From positions 1 through 12,532 of the forward strand of contig JAJZBP010000039.1 in NCBI GenBank assembly GCA_021798855.1: 12,532 nucleotides of DNA. The letters run 5' to 3'. The notes under the pieces are model-generated. The model did no database searches, was not told the DNA's origin, and saw nothing but the letters and a program-made list of their open reading frames with translations. Made by a program: the position numbers and the translations under genes. The number at the start of each line of letters is the position of its first letter. The first letter of the stretch is position 1. The stretch is from Bacillota bacterium (GTDB lineage: Bacteria > Bacillota > Sulfobacillia > JAJZIM01 > JAJZBP01). Positions 6,703 to 12,488 of the stretch are shown piece after piece.

Positions 6703-7015
6703 AAAGCGCCATCCCCTTCGACAGAACTTCATACTGAATAAAGCTTCGGGCTGAAATTCGTTCCCATTCGTTGGGAGAGTAAACAAAAAGATCAATAGGA
6801 TGGGGGAAGTCAACCACTTCGGGCAAGGAACCAAGGCGCTTATGGAAACGCTGATTTTCAACGCCCGGCATAATTACGACCATATCAACGTCGCTATCGG
6901 GACCAACACGCCGGGAACTGTCGGCCAAAGAGCCAAAAAGAATTACCTTTTCGGCTCCAAGCTCTCCAAGGCGACGGGCAAGAGTAGTTGCGTTATCGAA
7001 AGGCTTATGGCCCAT
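6686..7015 (-). CDS. MNT-type nucleotidyltransferase (MntA-like antitoxin)
   Basis: A 109-residue minimal nucleotidyltransferase. The catalytic signature G28-S29 with D42-x-D44 (VILFGSLADS then GPDSDVDMVVIMPG) and a third acidic residue, D75, in HPIDLFVYSP are present. Proteins of this size act as antitoxins by adding AMP to, and so silencing, a HEPN RNase toxin encoded beside them. The ATG has GGGAGGG about six bases upstream and lies some 30 bases downstream of a promoter. The expected HEPN gene overlaps its 3' end but is truncated, so this may be an orphan antitoxin. A solitary nucleotidyltransferase with another target is possible. Confidence 0.88.
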   Translation of the reverse strand: MGHKPFDNATTLARRLGELGAEKVILFGSLADSSRRVGPDSDVDMVVIMPGVENQRFHKRLGSLPEVVDFPHPIDLFVYSPNEWERISARSFIQYEVLSKGMALFERGG

Positions 7016-7050
7016 TTACGGCCCTCCCATGCTACAAGTTCGACTGTTTT

Positions 7051-7059
7051 ATTATACCA
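7051..7059 (-). promoter_or_regulatory. Extended -10 promoter for the MNT gene
   Basis: The minus strand reads TGGTATAAT, a perfect -10 with TG extension, just after the T run of the terminator of the gene upstream. The usual -35 position is occupied by the terminator hairpin, so the promoter must rely on the extended -10. Confidence 0.6.
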
Positions 7060-7061
7060 CG

Positions 7062-7089
7062 AAAAAGCCGCTCCTTTGGGGGGAGCGGC
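7062..7089 (-). terminator. Rho-independent terminator of the unrecognised 7112-7492 gene
   Basis: On the minus strand, GCCGCTCC (7089-7082), a seven-base loop, then GGAGCGGC (7074-7067), followed by TTTTT (7066-7062). It lies 22 bases after the upstream stop codon at 7112. Confidence 0.9.
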
Positions 7090-7111
7090 GCGGAAGCAAA
7101 GGGGTTAAACC

Positions 7112-7492
7112 CTATTCGAGTTCGCGATCCGCGGCTTTGGTGTGGGTACCGTGGGCGAAGGTGGTGGTCACTCTGGTTTTTCCTTTGATCGCGGTCATGG
7201 ATTCGATGGGCTGGTTGCGCATGATAGGGGCCTTTCCGATGATCTTTGCCGGGGCGAAAAGAGCGTCCCGGATCCTGGCGACGTCCCCTTGGGGGAGGTC
7301 CAGCAAGCCGGCTCCCGCCGTGACGTTTAAAACGGCGTTCCAAACGGTGGGAGTAAGTGTCTTTTGATCTAAACGGTCAACCTCCAGGTAGGCGCAGAGG
7401 CTGTGGCGGAAACGCCGGATTTCGGCAAGATCCAGGTCCGGGTCCTCGTCGCAAATGAGCCTGGCACCGATGGTTGAGAGGTAACCAGGCAG
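7112..7492 (-). pseudogene. C-terminal part of an unrecognised protein
   Basis: About 126 codons are open and look coding: LPGYLSTIGARLICDEDPDL at the upstream end, then AEIRRFRHSLCAYLEVD, NAVLNVTAGAGLLDLPQGDV, RDALFAPAKIIGKAPIMRNQ, and a C terminus TTFAHGTHTKAADRELE. There is no ATG, GTG or TTG before the TTG at 7306, and the frame upstream of 7492 becomes antisense to the metal ATPase remnant, so the N-terminal part seems to be missing. A good terminator follows the stop, which supports a once real gene. I do not recognise the family. A shorter 64-residue protein starting at 7306 is possible but has no convincing ribosome site. Confidence 0.45.
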
Positions 7493-8499
7493 TCTTGCAA
7501 ACCGAGACCGCCGAAGTGGACGAGGGCGCCCTAACCGGCGAGGCGGCCCCCGTGGCCAAAAAGCTTGGGCGTCCTCTCTGGGCCGGGACGCTGAACGTCG
7601 GCTTCCCCTTGGAGTTCACCGTAACGGCGGTGGGCCAGGATATGCGCCTCAGCCACGTCATTCGCCTGGTCCTCGCCGCCCAGTCCGACAAGGTGCGGGC
7701 CGTGGAACTTACGGACCGGTTGAGCCGCATCTTCGTCACCCTGGTGCTGATCCTCGCCGCCGTCACCGCCGCCATCTGGAGCCGCAACCCGGAGGAGGCC
7801 CTCACCCACGGGGTGGCGGTGCTGGTGGTGGCCTGTCGCTGGCCCCCGGCACGGCGGTTTCCCAGATAACGGCGCGTCTCGCCGACTACGGCGTACTCCT
7901 GACCCGCGCCTCCGCCTTGGAGCGGATGAGTACGGTCAAAGAGGTCGTCTTCGACAAGACGGGCACCCTGACCGAAGGCCAACTGGCCCTGGAAGGGCGG
8001 CACGACCGGCACTGGCTGGCCGTGGCCGCCGCCCTGGAAGGCTCCTCGACCCACCCGGTCGCCCGGGCTTTGCGCGCCGCGGCCACCAAGCCCCCGCCGG
8101 CTGCCGCTCGCCGCCGGGAAACGGCGGGGGGCGGCAGCCGGCCAAGTGGACGGGGTGGAGTACGCCCTCGGGCGCCCGGAGTGGGTGGCCTCCAGCTTCG
8201 GGCATCCAATCGAGCCGGCGGCGGGGACGGTGGCCGTCCGGGTCGTCTTCACCTTCAGCGACCGCGCCCGGACCGAAAGCCGTGCCGTCGTCCAGAGCCT
8301 GCAAAGTTGGGACCTGGCGCCCATCCTCCTCTCCGGCGACCGCCGCCCCGTGGTGGCCGGCTTGGCGGCGGAACTGGGAATCGCAGAGTTCCACGCCGAA
8401 GCCCGCCCCGAAGACAAGTTCGCCTACCTGCGAGGTCATCCCGCCGCCGCCATGGTCGGCGACGGCGTGAACGACGCCGCGGGCAAACCCACCGGCTGA
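7489..8499 (+). pseudogene. P1B-type metal-transporting ATPase, degraded fragment
   Basis: Three frames carry successive parts of one P-type ATPase. Frame one (to about 7840) has the A-domain TGE motif (AEVDEGALTGEAAPV) and a membrane segment (IFVTLVLILAAVTAAIW) ending at ALTHGVAVLVVAC. Frame two (about 7840-8090) continues LSLAPGTAVSQITARLADYG, then the phosphorylation site VVFDKTGTLTEG and the HP motif of heavy-metal pumps (SSTHPVARAL). Frame three (about 8100-8499) gives VDGVEYALGRPEWVA, ILLSGDRRPVVAGLAAELGI and MVGDGVNDA, then stops. The N-terminal metal-binding domain, the first membrane helices and the C-terminal helices are missing, as is the CPC motif expected at the first frame change. 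It cannot make a working pump. Metal specificity cannot be read; the neighbouring blue copper gene makes copper the first guess. Confidence 0.88.
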
Positions 8500-8560
8500 C
8501 CCATGAGTGGGGAGCCTTCGCCGCCGAACCTTTGGAATAAGGGTCGGGTCGTGCCCGTCG

Positions 8561-9649
8561 TCAAGTTCGAAAGCGCGGCAGGGTAAAAGAGAAAACGGTG
8601 CCGTAACCCGGCTCGCTGGACGCCCGGATCCGCCCCCCCTGCGCTTCGACCAAGCTCTTGACGATGGCCAGGCCCAAGCCGCTGCCTCCCCGGCGGCGGG
8701 AACGGTCCGCCCCGACTCGGTAAAAGCGGTCGAAGATGCGGGGCAGGTGTTCAGGCTTTATACCTGTACCGGTGTCGGAAACGCTGAGGCTAACGTAGCC
8801 GTCCCCGGCGGCGGCCGCCAAAGTCACCCGGCCTCCCGGAGGGGTATGGTCCAAGGCATTCTCCAGCAGATTGTCAAGGATCTGGCCCAGGCGGTCGGGA
8901 TCGGCCCGTGCCGACCAATCTCCCGGACACTCGACCCGCAAGGTTATACCCATTGCGGCGTAGCGAGGAAGGAACTTCCGCCCGGTTTCCGCCAGGAAAG
9001 CCGGGAGAGCAACTTCCTGGAAAGACAGGTAAAGCCGGCCTTCTTCCGCTTGTTCCACCAGGCGCAAGTCGCGCACGAGGCGCCCCAGGCGTTCCACCTC
9101 CCGCTGGAGGGTTTTCAGGGCGGGGGCATCGGGGGACACCACCCCGTCTTGCATCCCTTCCAGGTAGCCCTGCAGGACGCTGAGGGGGGTTCCCAACTCA
9201 TGGAGGACGTTGGCCGTGAGTTCCCGCCGGCTACGCCGGGCGTCGTCCAGACGTTGGGCCATCCGGTTGAAACTGCGGGCCAACTCGGCAATTTCGACAG
9301 GGCCTTCCTCCGCCAAGGGCCGGCCGAAGTCCCCGGAGGCGATGGCGGCGCTGACGGCCCCGAAGCGCGAAAGGAGCCCGGCCAGGCGACCGGCCAGCAG
9401 GAGGCTGATGACGGTGGCCAGGCCAGCCGCCGCCGACAGGGCGATCCAAAGGCTGGCATACAAGGCTTGGGCGAAGGCGGAGCGGAGGAAAGCCTCCATC
9501 ATGCCTTGCATCATCATACCATGCAGCAGGTGATAAAAAGAAAGAGGGGCCAGGAACAGGGCGGCAAGAACCAGCACCGTCAAGGCCAGGAGGCTGGCCA
9601 GAAAGTGCGAGAGAAAAAGCTGACCCCCCAGACCGCGCAGGAAGCTCAC
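8561..9649 (-). CDS. Membrane sensor histidine kinase with Met/His-rich outer loop
   Basis: A 362-residue kinase that should phosphorylate the response regulator encoded just upstream. Layout: TM1 at about 12-34, a short outer loop at about 35-62 containing FYHLLHGMMMQGMM, TM2 at about 63-86, HAMP linker at 87-140, phospho-acceptor H150 in LTANVLHELGTPLSVLQGY, N box DNLLENALDH (259-268), G1 SDTGTGIKPE (291-300), F box IFDRFYRVG and G2 GSGLGLAIVK (322-331). The acceptor segment has LHELGTP instead of the common SHELRTP. The loop is too small for a sensor domain, but its five methionines and two histidines could bind copper or silver directly. The GTG at 9649 overlaps the regulator stop as GTGA; longer starts would lie within the regulator. 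Confidence 0.93.
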   Translation of the reverse strand: MSFLRGLGGQLFLSHFLASLLALTVLVLAALFLAPLSFYHLLHGMMMQGMMEAFLRSAFAQALYASLWIALSAAAGLATVISLLLAGRLAGLLSRFGAVSAAIASGDFGRPLAEEGPVEIAELARSFNRMAQRLDDARRSRRELTANVLHELGTPLSVLQGYLEGMQDGVVSPDAPALKTLQREVERLGRLVRDLRLVEQAEEGRLYLSFQEVALPAFLAETGRKFLPRYAAMGITLRVECPGDWSARADPDRLGQILDNLLENALDHTPPGGRVTLAAAAGDGYVSLSVSDTGTGIKPEHLPRIFDRFYRVGADRSRRRGGSGLGLAIVKSLVEAQGGRIRASSEPGYGTVFSFTLPRFRT

Positions 9650-10335
9650 CGCGGTGCCTCGCCGAACCGATAGCCGACGCCGCGCACGGTTTGGATAAAG
9701 CGGCACCCGGTGGCTTCTCCCTCCAGCTTACGGCGCAGGTTGCCCATGTGCACGTCCACCGTCCGGGTGCCGCCGGGAAAATCATAGCCCCATACTCCGT
9801 CCAGGAGTTCTTCCCGGGTGAAAACGCGCCCCGCGTGCCGGGCCAAGAACCACAGTAAATCGAACTCCCGGGCCGTCAGCTCCAGCGGACGGCCATCGCG
9901 GAGAACTTGGCGGCGTTCGGAGTCAACGGTCAGACCGGGAAAGAACAGGGGCGCGGAGGGCGTTTCGTTACGGGCGCGGCGCAGGACGGCCTTGACCCTG
10001 GCCACCACCTCCCGGGGGCTGAAGGGTTTGGTTATGTAATCGTCGGCCCCGACTCCCAAGCCAACCAATACGTCGGTTTCCTCGGCCTTCACCGTGAGCA
10101 TGATTATATAGGCCGGGGAGTTGACCCGGAGGCAGCGACAAACCTCCAAGCCATCCAATTCCGGCAGCATCAGATCAAGGATCACCAGGTGGGGTTGGAA
10201 GCGCTCCGCTTCCTCCAAGGCGGCTCGTCCGTCGGCGGCCGTCCGCACGACGTAACCTTCCCGCTCCAGGTAGGCCCGCAAGAGGTCGCGGATGCCCGCT
10301 TCGTCGTCCACCAGCAAAATTTTTTGCGGCAACAA
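9646..10335 (-). CDS. OmpR/PhoB-family response regulator
   Basis: A 229-residue transcription factor. The receiver domain (1-115) has the acidic pair D10/D11 in LLVDDEAG, phospho-acceptor D54 in LVILDLMLPELDGLEV, T81 in MLTVKAE and K103 in DDYITKPFSPREV. A winged-helix DNA-binding domain of the OmpR type follows at about 130-225: LELTAREFDLLWFLARHAGR, VFTREELLDGVWGYD, TVDVHMGNLRRKLE and TVRGVGYRF. The start is TTG with GAGGTGA about five bases upstream. It is followed without a gap by its kinase. Family members bind direct repeats spaced 11 bp, and such repeats (GGTAAA) lie in front of the rusticyanin-like gene in this cluster. Confidence 0.95.
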   Translation of the reverse strand: MLPQKILLVDDEAGIRDLLRAYLEREGYVVRTAADGRAALEEAERFQPHLVILDLMLPELDGLEVCRCLRVNSPAYIIMLTVKAEETDVLVGLGVGADDYITKPFSPREVVARVKAVLRRARNETPSAPLFFPGLTVDSERRQVLRDGRPLELTAREFDLLWFLARHAGRVFTREELLDGVWGYDFPGGTRTVDVHMGNLRRKLEGEATGCRFIQTVRGVGYRFGEAPR

Positions 10336-10461
10336 TTCTCACCTCTGGCGGAGGTTTCGGCAAGGATAAAATTAGTCCTGCGGGAGAGGAAACCTCACTC
10401 CCAGGTGAGCCGACGAAAAAGTCTGGTATCGAGGGCTGGCTAAAAGGTCCGGATACGTTTT

Positions 10462-10517
10462 GGCCAAAGGAAAGGACGGCTGATCCCATTTTTAGGCAGA
10501 TTCCGCCGTCCTTGGCC
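10462..10517 (-). terminator. Hairpin between the SHOCT gene and the regulator, possible terminator
   Basis: On the minus strand, GGACGGC (10511-10505) pairs with GCCGTCC (10480-10474), and GGCCAA with TTGGCC outside it, with a 24-base loop and a bulge. The inner stem is followed by TTTCCTTT. It may end transcription from the copper-protein operon before the regulator, but the long loop and interrupted T run make this weak. The rest of 10336-10527 shows no gene. Confidence 0.4.
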
Positions 10518-10527
10518 GGTCAGCCCC

Positions 10528-10770
10528 TCACTTTAGATCCTGCTTGCGCCGCGTGAATTCCTCTTGATCGATCTCGCCGCGGGCATAGCGTTCCCGCAGG
10601 ATCTCCAAGGCTGAACCCTCCCGCTCCCGCCCTGCCGTCGCTCCCACCGTCGGCCAGAGATAGCGGACCAGCAGGATAATCCCGGCGATGATCAGCAGCC
10701 AGAAGACCGGCCCCAGAAATCCCATCAACAATCCTCCGCCGCCGAATCCGCCATACCCCATCATACCCAT
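10528..10770 (-). CDS. Met/Gly-rich single-span membrane protein with SHOCT domain
   Basis: An 80-residue protein: an N-terminal MGMMGYGGFGGGG segment, one membrane span (about 20-37, GPVFWLLIIAGIILLVRYLW), a short linker, and a C-terminal SHOCT motif LEILRERYARGEIDQEEFTR. SHOCT is a short domain of unknown function, often at the C terminus of small membrane proteins and thought to aid oligomerisation. The ATG at 10770 is chosen because GGAG lies about nine bases upstream; the TTG at 10788 falls before that ribosome site. It is separated by 21 bases from the peptide gene upstream and probably shares its transcript. The Met/Gly N terminus resembles the start of the divergent SHOCT protein at 11878, pointing to a common role, possibly metal-related, which is an inference. 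Confidence 0.88.
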   Translation of the reverse strand: MGMMGYGGFGGGGLLMGFLGPVFWLLIIAGIILLVRYLWPTVGATAGREREGSALEILRERYARGEIDQEEFTRRKQDLK

Positions 10771-10791
10771 GTTTCGTTCTCCTTTCAAATG

Positions 10792-10878
10792 TCAGATCCG
10801 ACTAGCCAGGAAAGCAATGGCCACCACCACCACCAGGACAACCAGACCAAGCATCAGGGCCCAGCCTAAACCCATCAT
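10792..10878 (-). CDS. 28-residue single-span membrane peptide
   Basis: A very short frame starting ATG-ATG reads MMGLGWALMLGLVV and continues LVVVVAIAFLASRI, a nearly perfect single membrane helix with a positive C terminus. The full anti-Shine-Dalgarno match GGAGGTGA (10898-10891) lies 12 bases upstream, slightly far but very strong, and a stop codon just before the ATG excludes longer forms. It lies between the rusticyanin-like gene and the SHOCT gene in the same direction. Peptides of this type can be subunits or assembly helpers of respiratory or metal-transport complexes. Nothing in the sequence shows a specific role. It has no recognisable family. Confidence 0.6.
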   Translation of the reverse strand: MMGLGWALMLGLVVLVVVVAIAFLASRI

Positions 10879-10974
10879 AATTTAAGATGGTCACCTCCCG
10901 CAGGATAGGCTGTCCAGGCGACCTTTGCCGGATACCGGAACGCCCGTTCTTGCCGCTCCGCTTGTCTCCTGGTG

Positions 10975-11631
10975 TTATTTGACCACCAACCGGCCGAACA
11001 TGCCGGCGGCGGCGTGGCCGGGCACTTGGCAAAGGTAGTAGTAGCTGCCGGAGACGGCGGCAAAGGCCCCTTCCTCCGTGTAATACCGGGCGAAGGTCAG
11101 GTTCTTGTCCGTGCGGGGAGGAAGAGGCATCAGGAAGAACCCGTTGTTGATGCCCATCATGGTCATATACGGGTACGGGGGCGGGGTGTTGGTCAGCTCG
11201 AACCCGTGCAGCAAACCCCAGTCGGTGTTGACGAGGATCACGTCCACCTTGGCGCCTTGGCGAACCGTCACCGTCGGATTGACCAGTCCGTCAATTTCCC
11301 ACGTCATATTCGGTTTGCCATGGGGGGACGCGAGGGCCACCAGGGTGACGGCGGAGCCGTTATAACCGACGGTATTGGCCCTGGGGTCGATCTTGCCCCC
11401 TTGTTCCCCGCGGCGGACAAGGGCCTTCAAGCCGGCGTCGCTCAAAATACCCCGTTGGGTCTGAACGCCGCCCATCATGCCTCCGGTTGTGGGATAACCA
11501 CCGCCGTTCGTGAACGTCCTCGCCGCTTCTGGCGCACCTGCGCCGGACGCCAGCCACAAAATGCCGGCCGTGCCCGCCAAAAGCAAAACCAAGGCGGCAA
11601 CCAACGGTCTGCGGCGCATCGCCATCCCCAT
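10975..11631 (-). CDS. Rusticyanin-like blue copper protein, membrane-anchored
   Basis: A 218-residue cupredoxin that should carry one type 1 copper and pass single electrons outside the membrane. An N-terminal basic patch and hydrophobic stretch (RRRPLVAALVLLLAGTAGIL, about 6-25) act as signal or anchor; no lipobox cysteine is visible. A linker rich in Gly/Met (TTGGMMGG) and a helical piece (SDAGLKALVRRGEQGGK) precede the cupredoxin fold at about 88-218. The copper ligands are H142 (GLLHGFEL), C201, H206 and M211 in YLCQVPGHAAAGMFGRLVVK. The C-x4-H-x4-M spacing and this C terminus are nearly those of rusticyanin, whose end I recall as CQIPGHAATGMFGKIVVK. The ATG at 11631 follows GGAGG by seven or eight bases; a GTG at 11667 has no ribosome site. 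Sulfocyanin is the nearest alternative family. Confidence 0.92.
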   Translation of the reverse strand: MGMAMRRRPLVAALVLLLAGTAGILWLASGAGAPEAARTFTNGGGYPTTGGMMGGVQTQRGILSDAGLKALVRRGEQGGKIDPRANTVGYNGSAVTLVALASPHGKPNMTWEIDGLVNPTVTVRQGAKVDVILVNTDWGLLHGFELTNTPPPYPYMTMMGINNGFFLMPLPPRTDKNLTFARYYTEEGAFAAVSGSYYYLCQVPGHAAAGMFGRLVVK

Positions 11632-11671
11632 CGCCATCCCTCCGATCTGCGTTTTCGTCTCAGCCACCTAA

Positions 11672-11677
11672 ATTATC
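11672..11677 (-). promoter_or_regulatory. Candidate -10 element for the rusticyanin-like gene
   Basis: The minus strand reads GATAAT about 41 bases before the start codon. The matching -35 region (GTTCTC, about 11695-11700) is very poor, as in activator-dependent promoters, and lies between the GGTAAA boxes described at 11687-11725. Confidence 0.4.
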
Positions 11678-11686
11678 TACGCTCCC

Positions 11687-11725
11687 GGTAAAGGGAGAAC
11701 AAACGGTGGGTAAAGATTCGGTAAA
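11687..11725. promoter_or_regulatory. GGTAAA direct repeats in 11-bp phase, likely regulator binding site
   Basis: GGTAAA occurs on the plus strand at 11687, 11709 and 11720, start-to-start distances of 22 and 11 bp. The empty register at 11698 holds AACAAA. OmpR/PhoB-type regulators bind head-to-tail half-sites 11 bp apart, and such a regulator is encoded in this cluster. The boxes overlap the weak -35 region of the rusticyanin-like promoter and lie 26 bases upstream of the divergent -35. Link to the local regulator is an inference. Confidence 0.5.
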
Positions 11726-11750
11726 AAACAAGGGCATCGAGGGCAAGCCA

Positions 11751-11779
11751 TTGACATGCGCTGGGCTCGAAGGTGTAAA
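11751..11779 (+). promoter_or_regulatory. Sigma-A promoter for the divergent SHOCT gene
   Basis: A perfect TTGACA (11751-11756), a 17-base spacer and TGTAAA (11774-11779, 4 of 6 matches). Transcription would begin about 11786, at the left arm of a 22-bp inverted repeat, leaving a 5' leader of about 90 bases. Confidence 0.65.
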
Positions 11780-11783
11780 CTAC

Positions 11784-11833
11784 CCTTGAATAAGGCTCGC
11801 CGCGGCGAACACCGCGGCGAGCCTTATTCAAGG
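11784..11833. repeat. Perfect 22-bp inverted repeat in the SHOCT gene leader
   Basis: The arms 11784-11805 and 11812-11833 are exact reverse complements, separated by the six bases CGAACA. Each arm begins or ends with CCTTGAATAAGG-type sequence and the inner part contains CCGCGG. Neither side has a T run, so it is not an ordinary terminator. It would form a very stable hairpin at the extreme 5' end of the SHOCT transcript, about 44 bases before the start codon. Confidence 0.9.
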
Positions 11834-11877
11834 CTATAAAGACAGGCTTGACTCTTCCGGGAGGGGAGGTGACAAGA

Positions 11878-12084
11878 ATGGGTTGTGGCGGCATGATGGG
11901 TAACGGGGGAGGATTCGGCGGCAGTCCCTTTGTGCGCGAAAGGCGAGTGCGGTTAAACGCTCGGCCTTCCGAGGCTGAAGCCCACGGGGAAGATCCCGAG
12001 ACCACCTTGAAGCGACGGCTCGCCCGTGGAGAAATCACCGTGGAGGAGTATCAGCAAATCCTGAGTGTAATCCGCGGGGCTTAA
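11878..12084 (+). CDS. Met/Gly-rich small protein with SHOCT domain, soluble
   Basis: A 68-residue protein starting MGCGGMMGNGGGFGGSPF, followed by a basic and acidic linker and a C-terminal SHOCT motif TLKRRLARGEITVEEYQQIL. Unlike the other SHOCT protein of this cluster it has no membrane span. The Cys and two Met in a glycine-rich N terminus could bind a soft metal ion; this is speculation. The ATG at 11878 has GGAGGTGAC about five to eight bases upstream; a longer start at 11848 would run through that ribosome site. It has its own TTGACA promoter, a hairpin leader, and its own terminator, so it appears to be a single-gene unit divergent from the rusticyanin-like gene. Confidence 0.85.
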   Translation: MGCGGMMGNGGGFGGSPFVRERRVRLNARPSEAEAHGEDPETTLKRRLARGEITVEEYQQILSVIRGA

Positions 12085-12116
12085 ACTCGAAGGACCGGCA
12101 AGACGGCGAACCGTTC

Positions 12117-12147
12117 GGGGGGAGATCACACTCCTCCCTGTTTTTTT
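12117..12147 (+). terminator. Rho-independent terminator of the SHOCT gene
   Basis: GGGGGGAG (12117-12124) pairs with CTCCTCCC (12131-12138) over eight positions with one G-U pair, across a six-base loop, followed by TG and seven T (12141-12147). Confidence 0.75.
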
Positions 12148-12266
12148 ATGGCGGGAATGGCAAGGCCGCCCCAGGTCGCCTTGGTGATTTGTCGCTTGGC
12201 CTCGACAGTCAAGGACCGGTTTGCTCACCACTTCGCCCAAAAGCGGCGATCCCGGTCCCAGGAAAG

Positions 12267-12315
12267 AAAAAAGCCGGGCTTTGCGGCCTCGCCCATTGCT
12301 CCAAGCCCGGTTTTT
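12267..12315. terminator. Bidirectional rho-independent terminator
   Basis: CCGGGCTT (12274-12281) and AAGCCCGG (12303-12310) form an eight-bp stem. TTTTT follows on the plus strand (12311-12315), and TTTTTT follows on the minus strand (12272-12267). It ends the minus-strand small gene, whose stop overlaps it. Between 12148 and 12266 I see no well-supported gene. Confidence 0.7.
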
Positions 12316-12488
12316 CAACCTTCCGGCGGCCAAACGAAACGCCGTTCCACGAACTCCGGGACAATCTTGACTTCCTTGTCCAAGGTGGTGCCCACCGGGG
12401 AGGTGCCAAAGACCCGCTCGCGCAATTCCTTCACCTTTTCCTTGGGGCTTTCCTGCCGGCGCATAGCCGCCGCGCTTGACGGCATCAT
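12315..12488 (-). CDS. Small unrecognised protein
   Basis: A 57-residue frame reads MMPSSAAAMRRQESPKEKVK at its start and then LRERVFGTSPVGTTLDKEV, VPEFVERRFVWPPEG. The codon pattern and mixed charged-hydrophobic composition look coding, and the stop is followed at once by a good terminator on this strand. The ATG-ATG start overlaps the stop of a frame coming from the right edge (ATGA), suggesting coupling; no Shine-Dalgarno is evident. A later ATG (MRRQESPKEK) is possible. I do not recognise a family, and no functional residues can be named. Confidence 0.5.
   Translation of the reverse strand: MMPSSAAAMRRQESPKEKVKELRERVFGTSPVGTTLDKEVKIVPEFVERRFVWPPEG

Noticed and set aside
8507..9673. Plus-strand frame of 388 codons opposite the histidine kinase
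   Set aside because: It mirrors the kinase codon structure, has a Gln/Gly/His-rich composition without domains, and its opposite strand encodes an intact kinase.
12120..12215. Minus-strand peptide VEAKRQITKATWGGLAIPAI
   Set aside because: It looks somewhat protein-like but has no good start or ribosome site, and its end lies inside the terminator of the SHOCT gene. It may be a remnant, but the evidence is too thin.
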